A stretch of DNA of 20,256 nucleotides from a virus. The notes below the pieces were generated by a model. It made no database searches and had not been told where the DNA came from. It saw nothing but the letters and a program-made list of their open reading frames with translations. Shown here piece by piece: positions 14,904-20,129 of this stretch. Made by a program: the position numbers and the translations under genes. Position 1 is the first letter of the stretch, and every line of letters begins with the position of its first letter. Location of the stretch: IMG/VR virus record IMGVR_UViG_3300032073_000347, positions 1 to 20,256 of that record; one strand, written 5' to 3'.

Positions 14904-15997
14904 CAGTATTCAATAAAAATAATATAGACTTCACTAAGAATAAGATATTCTTTGGTGAAGAATTGAATACACAAAGATTTGATGAGTTTAAATATCCTAT
15001 ATTTGACAAACTAACACAAAGACAACTAAGTTTCTTTTGGAGACCAGAAGAAGTATCTTTACAGAAAGATAGAGCAGATTATCAGACACTAACTGATGCA
15101 CAAAAACACATATTTACCTCAAATCTGAGGTATCAAACTTTACTCGACTCAGTTCAAGGTAGGGCACCAAGCATAGCATTTTTACCTTTTGTGACCTTGC
15201 CTGAACTAGAGTCTTGTATTATTACATGGGACTTCATGGAAACTATTCATAGTAGAAGTTATACACACATTATTAAGAATGTATACCCAAATCCAAGTGA
15301 TGTATTCGACACTATACTAGAAGAAGATGCAATTATTAAGAGAGCAGAAATGGTTACGGAAAAGTATGACAACTTTATCCAACTAGGTAGAAGGAGATTA
15401 CTAGGACTCAAAGTTGATGATTATGACCTATACAAGGCATTATATCTGGCACTTATATCAGTAAACATCTTAGAAGGAATTAGATTCTTTGTATCATTTG
15501 CCTGTAGTTTTGCATTTGGTGAACTCAAACTGATGGAAGGAAGTGCAAAGATTATATCTCTTATTGCAAGAGACGAATCACAACACCTTGCAGTATCACA
15601 ACACATACTAAAGTGTTATAAGAAACATGAGAACGATAAACTTATGTTGAAAGTAATTAAAGATTGTGAACCAGAAGTATACAAAATGTATGAAGATGCA
15701 GTAGAACAGGAAAAAGAATGGGCAGAGTTTTTATTTAAAGATGGTTCTATGATAGGTTTATCAGTACCATTACTAGGTCAATATGTAGAGTTTATTGCAA
15801 ACAAAAGATTAAGAACAATTGGTTTAGAACCAATATATGACATAAGTTCAACTAACAATCCTTTACCATGGACACAACATTGGTTTAACAGTAGAGGATT
15901 ACAAAATGCACCACAAGAGACAGAGATTGAATCTTATCTAATTGGTGGTATAAAACAAGATGTTGATGATTCAACATTTGAGGACTTTAAATTATGA
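14900..15997 (+). CDS. nrdB: class Ia ribonucleotide reductase small subunit
   Basis: A 365-aa protein (T4 NrdB is 388) that holds the diiron-tyrosyl radical cofactor for NrdA. Metal ligands are visible: D83 (QTLLDSVQGR), E114 and H117 (DFMETIHSRSYTH), E192 (NILEGIRFF), E226 and H229 (ARDESQHLA). The radical tyrosine is Y121, so this is the classical tyrosyl-radical type and not a Tyr-less subclass. The C-terminal tail ends FEDFKL, consistent with the peptide that docks onto NrdA. It starts in an ATGA overlap with the oxygenase gene and ends in another ATGA with the small membrane protein. No intron or homing endonuclease interrupts it, unlike T4 nrdB. Confidence 0.97.
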   Translation: MTVFNKNNIDFTKNKIFFGEELNTQRFDEFKYPIFDKLTQRQLSFFWRPEEVSLQKDRADYQTLTDAQKHIFTSNLRYQTLLDSVQGRAPSIAFLPFVTLPELESCIITWDFMETIHSRSYTHIIKNVYPNPSDVFDTILEEDAIIKRAEMVTEKYDNFIQLGRRRLLGLKVDDYDLYKALYLALISVNILEGIRFFVSFACSFAFGELKLMEGSAKIISLIARDESQHLAVSQHILKCYKKHENDKLMLKVIKDCEPEVYKMYEDAVEQEKEWAEFLFKDGSMIGLSVPLLGQYVEFIANKRLRTIGLEPIYDISSTNNPLPWTQHWFNSRGLQNAPQETEIESYLIGGIKQDVDDSTFEDFKL

Positions 15998-16164
15998 TGG
16001 AAGCAATTATATTAGTATTTGCAGTGTGGTTTTCTATAGTGGCCATAATGACATTTTTATTCTTTGGTGAGGGTACCAAAGGTATTGAAAAACAACCGTA
16101 TTATGGTCGTAAAACAGGAACCATATATACAGCTAAGAAAGAAAGGGAGACACATATAGTATGA
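15994..16164 (+). CDS. small single-TM membrane protein (56 aa)
   Basis: Begins MMEAIILVFAVWFSIVAIMT; residues ~3-24 form one transmembrane helix. A basic tail with tyrosines follows (EKQPYYGRKTGTIYTAKKER). Both boundaries are ATGA overlaps: with the nrdB stop at 15994-15997 and with the start of the next gene at 16161-16164. That is strong evidence for a real, coupled gene despite its size. Two tandem ATGs (15994 and 15997) are possible starts. Topology by the positive-inside rule is N-out, C-in. Function is unknown. Confidence 0.8.
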   Translation: MMEAIILVFAVWFSIVAIMTFLFFGEGTKGIEKQPYYGRKTGTIYTAKKERETHIV

Positions 16165-16376
16165 TGAAAAAAATATCTCAAATATTATGGGGAAGTCCTG
16201 CAGAAGAACAGGCAATGAAAGAGAAGATTGAAAAATCTCCAGACCCAGCAGAATTGACAATTGAAAATGCATATAAGACCAGATGGATATGGTATCACAC
16301 CATATTAGGTCTATTGATGTTCTTTGCAAACATCATTATGTTAGGAATCTTTATATTATTAGCAGTGAAATTATAG
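16161..16376 (+). CDS. small single-TM membrane protein (71 aa)
   Basis: MMKKISQILWGSPAEEQAMK opens a charged cytoplasmic-type N-terminal ~40 residues. One strong transmembrane helix ends the protein (TILGLLMFFANIIMLGIFIL, residues ~47-68). It is thus a tail-anchored arrangement, opposite to the preceding 56-aa protein, with which it shares an ATGA junction. The ATG at 16164 is an equally good start. The two may form a pair in the inner membrane. No homolog is recognised. Confidence 0.8.
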   Translation: MMKKISQILWGSPAEEQAMKEKIEKSPDPAELTIENAYKTRWIWYHTILGLLMFFANIIMLGIFILLAVKL

Positions 16377-16385
16377 GAGTAAATT

Positions 16386-16619
16386 ATGATAGAGATATAC
16401 AGTAAACCAGCATGTCCGTATTGCACAAGAGCAAAACAGTTATGTGAAATGAAAGGGTATGAATACACATACTTAATGTTAGATGAAGACTTCACTAGAG
16501 AAGAACTCTTTGAGAGATTTCCTGGTGCAAGAACATTTCCACAAATCAAAGTTCATGGTGAGAACATAGGTGGATTCACTGAACTAGAAGAATGGTCTAA
16601 AGGGTATAGAAAACTATGA
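16386..16619 (+). CDS. grx: glutaredoxin
   Basis: A 77-aa thioredoxin-fold protein, the usual small glutaredoxin length. The CPYC active site is at C10-C13, the cis-proline motif TFP at 50-52, and the glutathione-binding GG at 62-63 (NIGGFTEL). It should reduce the C-terminal disulfide of NrdA during dNTP synthesis, as T4 NrdC does, and its place three genes after nrdB fits. GGAG at 16376-16379 lies six bases before ATG, sharing a base with the previous stop. An ATGA overlap leads into the next mini-gene. Confidence 0.95.
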   Translation: MIEIYSKPACPYCTRAKQLCEMKGYEYTYLMLDEDFTREELFERFPGARTFPQIKVHGENIGGFTELEEWSKGYRKL

Positions 16620-16702
16620 GACCACAACAACAGCAAAGACCAATAGATAAAGAATTGGAAAAGAAGAAGAAAGAACAAGCTCAGGATAGAAGAAATGGTT
16701 GA
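16616..16702 (+). CDS. 28-aa basic peptide
   Basis: MRPQQQQRPIDKELEKKKKE continues to a TGA at 16700-16702. It starts in an ATGA overlap with glutaredoxin and overlaps the following gene by 8 nt, so it fills exactly the space between two coupled genes. It has 28 residues, rich in Gln, Lys and Arg, with no fold expected. The phrase 'RPIDKEL' is reminiscent of short basic proteins near nrdC in T4-like cyanophages. It may be translated chiefly to carry ribosomes to the next gene. Confidence 0.55.
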   Translation: MRPQQQQRPIDKELEKKKKEQAQDRRNG

Positions 16703-16979
16703 GTATTTACTATATCTACCACCAGAACATGACCAAGTTGGTGAGAAAAAACTAATTTGTGAGAGGTGGAAACATCTTATGGCCATGGTTGATAGAGAAT
16801 ATCAAACATGTAGAACATATATTGTTGGTATAGATGTAGACCAAGATAAGGCAGAAACTAAACTACCTTATTGCACAATCAATGGAAAGATAACAGGTTT
16901 TCCAGAGGCTTTCAACAAAATAATGGTAAAATCAATGCGTGCCGTAGATGGTACGACATTCGATGAGGATATTTTATAA
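16695..16979 (+). CDS. hypothetical protein (94 aa)
   Basis: MVEYLLYLPPEHDQVGEKKL begins a small soluble protein with helices (LICERWKHLMAMVDREY) and a strand-turn segment (TYIVGIDVDQDKAETKLPYC). Three cysteines (C22, C39 and C60) are not arranged as a zinc motif. It has no signal peptide or membrane segment. It overlaps the 28-aa peptide and abuts the zinc-ribbon gene through TAATG. The family is not recognised, but the gene lies within the nucleotide-metabolism operon. Confidence 0.75.
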   Translation: MVEYLLYLPPEHDQVGEKKLICERWKHLMAMVDREYQTCRTYIVGIDVDQDKAETKLPYCTINGKITGFPEAFNKIMVKSMRAVDGTTFDEDIL

Positions 16980-17122
16980 TGGATAGTGAGAAGGAGTTAT
17001 TATATTGTGATAACTGTATGTGTGAATGTGAAATCGAACATGACGGAGACCATTTGATAAGGTTTTGTCCGTTTTGTGGTGATTCTTATGGTGATGAAAT
17101 AGAAGATGGAGATATATTGTAA
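16979..17122 (+). CDS. 47-aa zinc-ribbon protein
   Basis: MDSEKELLYCDNCMCECEIE, then a hydrophobic turn and FCPFCGDSYGDE. C10-x2-C13 and C30-x2-C33 form two knuckles about 17 residues apart, with extra C15 and C17: a minimal zinc ribbon. It starts at TAATG with the previous gene and overlaps the next by 17 nt. The knuckle CPFCGDS resembles the CPYCGDS of the primase zinc finger in the same operon. Function is unknown; nucleic-acid or protein binding is the usual role of such ribbons. Confidence 0.75.
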   Translation: MDSEKELLYCDNCMCECEIEHDGDHLIRFCPFCGDSYGDEIEDGDIL

Positions 17123-17429
17123 AGACAAGTGGATGTTGCATAATGCCGTATTCTTGGCAGAACAACTAGACATTTCCACTAAATTCTGCGTAGTCAATAT
17201 CAAAAGACTACCCCCTACCATGCCTCAAAAAGGCCTAATTGAGTTCTCTAAATCAGATGAGGACATAGACATATTCATTAAATACGATAACGAAAGGTTT
17301 ATAACCCTTGCACACGAAATGGTGCATGTCCGACAGATATTAACTACTGGAATATGTGATGAAATAGAGGCTGGAAGACTAGAAAATACGCTGAAAACGC
17401 TTGCCAAAGCGGACATAAATTTGTTATAA
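17106..17429 (+). CDS. HEXXH putative metallopeptidase (107 aa)
   Basis: RFITLAHEMVHVRQILTTG carries the zincin motif H70-E71-x2-H74, preceded by a hydrophobic helix. E87 or E89 in CDEIEAGRLE could be the third zinc ligand, in the spacing of a short gluzincin-like fold. At 107 aa it is small for a secreted protease and has no signal peptide, so it should act in the cytoplasm, perhaps on phage or host proteins. Related unannotated HEXXH mini-proteins occur in T4-like cyanophages. The peptidase call rests on the motif alone. Confidence 0.75.
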   Translation: MEIYCKDKWMLHNAVFLAEQLDISTKFCVVNIKRLPPTMPQKGLIEFSKSDEDIDIFIKYDNERFITLAHEMVHVRQILTTGICDEIEAGRLENTLKTLAKADINLL

Positions 17430-17430
17430 T
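17401..17430 (+). promoter_or_regulatory. sigma70-like promoter for the HAD gene
   Basis: TTGCCA at 17401-17406 and a perfect TATAAT at 17425-17430 are separated by 18 nt, within the 3' end of the HEXXH gene. Six bases lie between the -10 box and the ATG at 17437, so the transcript would begin at about the start codon, as at the primase promoter. No Shine-Dalgarno is present. Confidence 0.6.
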
Positions 17431-17436
17431 ATACAT

Positions 17437-17946
17437 ATGAAAAGTGAGATAAAAAGAATTTTCCTTGATATGGACGGTGTGTTGGCCGACTTCCAGACTG
17501 GTGCTTCTAAACTTGCAGGTGTTAACATAACACCAGATAGTGCAGGACACAAGTTATACGATGCAAGGAAAGAAGAATTAACAAACAAAAGGTTGTTCAG
17601 AAACTTACCAACAATGGTCGATATGTATGATTTACTTGCATATGTCAGACATACAGGCATACCGTGGGAAATACTAACGGCTGCTGGTGAAGTGAACAGA
17701 GAGTTATGTGTGTATGATAAAAACGAGTGGATTAGAGAGTTTGTAGACCCTACCATTGCTGTTACTTGCACATTTACAGGTAGTCAGAAAGGTATGTATG
17801 CCTTTGAAGGAAGTGTTCTTATTGATGATAGACAAAAGAACATAGACCATTGGATTGAGAATGGTGGTATTGGTATTGTTCATACTAGTGCAGAGAATAC
17901 TATCAACGAATTAAAACTTTTAAGAAATGGTGTGGGTGGTGAATAA
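17437..17946 (+). CDS. HAD-superfamily 5'(3')-deoxyribonucleotidase-like phosphatase
   Basis: A 169-aa protein with the HAD motif I sequence IFLDMDGVLADF (nucleophile D11, general acid D13). Motif II threonine is in ILTAAG (T81), motif III lysine is near K118 (TGSQKGMYA), and motif IV is the acidic pair D130-D131 (VLIDDRQKNI). Size and motif I match the NT5C-type cytosolic deoxynucleotidases, which dephosphorylate dNMPs. With ribonucleotide reductase just upstream it could adjust dNMP pools, but substrate choice is inferred. The first Met must be used, since the next one lies inside motif I. This makes the apparent lack of a leader hard to avoid. Confidence 0.85.
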   Translation: MKSEIKRIFLDMDGVLADFQTGASKLAGVNITPDSAGHKLYDARKEELTNKRLFRNLPTMVDMYDLLAYVRHTGIPWEILTAAGEVNRELCVYDKNEWIREFVDPTIAVTCTFTGSQKGMYAFEGSVLIDDRQKNIDHWIENGGIGIVHTSAENTINELKLLRNGVGGE

Positions 17947-18034
17947 GACCCTTAATTGGAATTGTCTTATCGAGAACCAGCAGAAAGGTGCCAGTTGGAC
18001 ACACTATTTCAGTCGTTCTTTTACATTTGCGTAG
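17927..18034 (+). CDS. possible 35-aa ORF in GC-richer intergenic stretch (alternatively RNA)
   Basis: In the +1 frame relative to the HAD gene, an ORF runs ATG (17927) or GTG (17936/17939) to TAG. It reads KTLNWNCLIENQQ followed by GASWTHYFSRSFTFA. The aromatic-rich sequence looks protein-like, but its codons (GAG, AAC, CAG, GCC, ATC) are unlike the A/T-ending ones of the neighbours. Possible hairpins are GTGCC/GG-A-CAC (17989-18003) and GTCGTT/AACGAC (18012-18046). The stretch is followed by a strong terminator. It may therefore be a structured RNA rather than a gene. Bases 18035-18088 hold nothing else I can name. Confidence 0.35.
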   Translation: MVWVVNKTLNWNCLIENQQKGASWTHYFSRSFTFA

Positions 18035-18088
18035 GGTTATAACGACATAAAATAACTATAGCCAAAAGTGCAGTCGATTTTTCGGTGC

Positions 18089-18122
18089 GGGAGTTTAGAC
18101 TTTAAAGAAACTCCCCTTTTTT
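18089..18122 (+). terminator. rho-independent terminator
   Basis: GGGAGTTT (18089-18096) pairs perfectly with AAACTCCC (18108-18115) across an 11-nt loop. C and six T residues follow (18117-18122). This is the clearest intrinsic terminator in the window. It closes the transcription unit that includes the HAD gene. Confidence 0.9.
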
Positions 18123-18128
18123 CGCATA

Positions 18129-18135
18129 CTAAATA
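18129..18135 (+). promoter_or_regulatory. CTAAATA, late-promoter-like motif
   Basis: It lies six bases after the terminator T tract and 21 nt before the ATG at 18157, with GAGGA (18146-18150) in the leader. The position just after a strong terminator makes a promoter necessary here. The heptamer is the best candidate, read as the preceding A plus CTAAATA compared with TATAAATA. Confidence 0.45.
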
Positions 18136-18156
18136 AGAGTGTATCGAGGATATATT

Positions 18157-18399
18157 ATGGAAAACAAAACATTCATGGACAAAGTAATGAACTTTCTCAG
18201 AGCTTTGTTTCACACTGAATACGAAATCACCATCTACAGACAATCAGAACAAACTGGCCAAATGTATAAATCACATTATGTCGCCAGAAAGATACTTATT
18301 CAAAAAGAAAAACATCTAAAGTTCCGTGATTGGGAAAGTAAGAAGATGATAGAAGTCAGAGCTTCAAGTGGCCTTGACTATAAAATAGAGGAGAAATAA
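18157..18399 (+). CDS. small conserved hypothetical phage protein (80 aa)
   Basis: It starts MENKTFMDKVMNFLRALFHT. The ATG at 18157 is chosen because GAGGA sits six bases upstream; an in-frame GTG at 18139 would put that site inside the gene. A beta-rich body follows (EYEITIYRQSE, HYVARKILIQKEKHLKF) with the ending SSGLDYKIEE. The last phrase ('DYKIEE') resembles that of small unannotated proteins of T4-like cyanophages. No catalytic motif is seen. It is the first gene after the terminator and is joined by TAATG to the i-spanin. Confidence 0.8.
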   Translation: MENKTFMDKVMNFLRALFHTEYEITIYRQSEQTGQMYKSHYVARKILIQKEKHLKFRDWESKKMIEVRASSGLDYKIEEK

Positions 18400-18782
18400 T
18401 GCAACAAGCACTTATAGGTATATTACTAGTGTTGGGAATCGCATCCTATTGGTTATATACAGAGAATCAAACCCTTACTGAAAATAATATGAAGTTAGAA
18501 TTTGCAGTAGAGGAACAGAAACAAACTATGGCAATCATGAAAGAACAATATGAGAAACAAGGTGAATCCTTGATGAACATGAGTCGTATGAATGCACAAA
18601 TAGAGAAAGAAAAGGCAGAGTATCTTGCCATTTTCAGTAGACATAATTTAGATTTACTTGCAACAAAAAAGCCAGGTCTAATAGAATCAAGATTTAACAA
18701 TGCCTCAGAGGCAGTAATGGAGGGACTGGAAGATGATACAGAAGCACTTTATAGCATCGATAATCCTACTACTAACGATTAG
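18399..18782 (+). CDS. i-spanin (Rz-like inner-membrane spanin subunit)
   Basis: A 127-aa protein with an N-terminal signal-anchor helix (residues ~3-20, ALIGILLVLGIASYWLY). A periplasmic coiled coil follows (residues ~24-80, EFAVEEQKQTMAIMKEQYEK), then an acidic tail. This is the standard i-spanin plan: inserted in the inner membrane, it pairs with a lipoprotein o-spanin to fuse the two membranes at the last step of lysis. The identity rests on architecture and on the overlapping lipoprotein gene, not on sequence family. The final 50 nt overlap the o-spanin in another frame. No endolysin or holin is seen in this window. Confidence 0.75.
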   Translation: MQQALIGILLVLGIASYWLYTENQTLTENNMKLEFAVEEQKQTMAIMKEQYEKQGESLMNMSRMNAQIEKEKAEYLAIFSRHNLDLLATKKPGLIESRFNNASEAVMEGLEDDTEALYSIDNPTTND

Positions 18783-19269
18783 TGGTTGTTCTTTATTAGG
18801 AACAAAAAAGGTTGAGGTTGTATCTAAACCTATACAGATTGACATCATGCAACCAGGTCTTCCTAGACCAGTAGAACTTACTGCACCACAATGGTATGTG
18901 GTATCAGAGGCACGAATAGTAAATCCTTGTAGAAAGTCTATATCATTTGAACCTAAAAGGTTTGATGAAAACAAAGTAGAACAACTTAAAAGACCAAAGA
19001 CTTGTAATTTAGAAGATAGAGAGAATCCAGATTGGCCTGAGGATTATACATATCTTGACAGATTCTTAGATGAAATGAAAGAACTCAATAGTGGAGAAGT
19101 TGTATTTGTTGCAACGACTGTTGGTGATTACAAAGTTATGGCAGAAGACATGCAAGAGTTAAAAAGATACATCAAACAACTAGGAGAAGTTGTGATATAT
19201 TATAGAAATGTAACCATGCCTGATGGTCAGAAAGGTGTTGGTCTTGAAGTAGAAAAGAAAGGCAATTAA
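18733..19269 (+). CDS. o-spanin-like outer-membrane lipoprotein
   Basis: A 178-aa protein with a lipoprotein signal: MIQKH, a hydrophobic stretch, and lipobox ISGC with C19. The residue after C19 is Ser, so sorting to the outer membrane is expected. It starts 50 nt inside the i-spanin gene with a strong GGAGGG (18719-18724), eight bases before ATG. The mature part is ~160 residues, much longer than typical o-spanins. It includes two further cysteines (NPCRK, KTCNL), a helix pair (YTYLDRFLDEMKELNSG, MQELKRYIKQLGEVVIYYRN) and a beta tail. Residues from YLDRFLDEM onward may form an extra globular domain. The spanin role is inferred from gene overlap plus lipobox. Confidence 0.8.
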   Translation: MIQKHFIASIILLLTISGCSLLGTKKVEVVSKPIQIDIMQPGLPRPVELTAPQWYVVSEARIVNPCRKSISFEPKRFDENKVEQLKRPKTCNLEDRENPDWPEDYTYLDRFLDEMKELNSGEVVFVATTVGDYKVMAEDMQELKRYIKQLGEVVIYYRNVTMPDGQKGVGLEVEKKGN

Positions 19270-19271
19270 AT

Positions 19272-20129
19272 ATGACTTGGAGTAAACCATCTACAACTGA
19301 ATTCAAACCTGCAATCAATTGTGAACAGATTGATATGTTTTCAATACCTATTTTAAGAGGTGATTTACAAGAAATCAATATAGAAGAAGTTCAACAAGAC
19401 TGTAGAAGATTAGTTAAAGAAGCTTCACAAAGACATGGTGATAATAATTCTATGAATTACACCACATACTTTGATGAAGAACTCAGACAAGAAATGATTA
19501 AACTTCCTTGGTATGCTAATTTTGCAGAACAAGTAAAAGATACTTACATACAATTTATACAAATCTGTTATGGCCAACAGGTCGGCCATATCAATAGAGC
19601 AGATTTACATTTGTTTGCATGGATTAATGTATATGGTGCACCACATCATCATGTTCCACATAATCATATAAACTCTTATATGTCAGGCACATGGTATCTA
19701 AAAGTGGAAGAGAATACACCACAACCTATACAATTTCTAAATCCAAATCCTGCAATGGCACATGCATTGAATTTACCTATTGAAGAATTTGGTAGTGAGG
19801 CAATACCCAATATGAAAAATATTGGAAGTGCATATTATCATGACCAAGTGGAGTTCTATCCTGTTGAGAATCAATTTCTATTATGGCCAAGTGCATTGAT
19901 GCACGGTGTTCCTATGAATCACGATGATGTTGACCCTAATTACGAAAGAATATCTATATCATTTAATCTACATCACCCAATAGGAGTTCCTAATCAGAAT
20001 GAGGCAGGTGAAGATTTAGAATATGAATTTCTTGAACAACCACCAGTCGAAGAACCAATAGAAGAATTACCAAGTGCAGTAGATGACGCTGCTGAAGTTA
20101 TGAGTAGACCAAAAGGAGTCTTATTTTGA
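19272..20129 (+). CDS. 2-oxoglutarate/Fe(II) oxygenase, TIGR02466-like
   Basis: A 285-aa protein. The double-stranded beta-helix core has HNHINSYMSGTWYLKV (H130, H132), the distal histidine H211 in LLWPSALMHGVPMN, and the 2OG-binding arginine R226 in ERISISFNLH. This pattern, including 'NSYMSGTWYL' and 'RISISFN', matches the family I know as TIGR02466, putative 2OG-Fe(II) oxygenases of phages and bacteria. The last ~50 residues are an acidic, Pro/Glu-rich tail (EQPPVEEPIEEL) outside the core. Only a 2-nt gap separates it from the o-spanin and the ribosome binding site is weak. The substrate is unknown. Confidence 0.87.
   Translation: MTWSKPSTTEFKPAINCEQIDMFSIPILRGDLQEINIEEVQQDCRRLVKEASQRHGDNNSMNYTTYFDEELRQEMIKLPWYANFAEQVKDTYIQFIQICYGQQVGHINRADLHLFAWINVYGAPHHHVPHNHINSYMSGTWYLKVEENTPQPIQFLNPNPAMAHALNLPIEEFGSEAIPNMKNIGSAYYHDQVEFYPVENQFLLWPSALMHGVPMNHDDVDPNYERISISFNLHHPIGVPNQNEAGEDLEYEFLEQPPVEEPIEELPSAVDDAAEVMSRPKGVLF

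Noticed and set aside
17930-18034. Programmed frameshift extending the HAD protein into the 35-aa frame
   Set aside because: The GGTGTGGGTGGTGAATAAG junction has no slippery heptamer, and the HAD protein already has a normal length.
18010-18088. Glutamine (glnA-type) or other known riboswitch
   Set aside because: CGTTC followed by GCGTAGG looked similar at first, but the conserved core and closing strand of that aptamer are not present, and I recognise no other riboswitch class.
18139-18156. GTG start for the 80-aa protein
   Set aside because: The Shine-Dalgarno GAGGA at 18146-18150 would be inside the gene; ATG at 18157 is ideally spaced from it.
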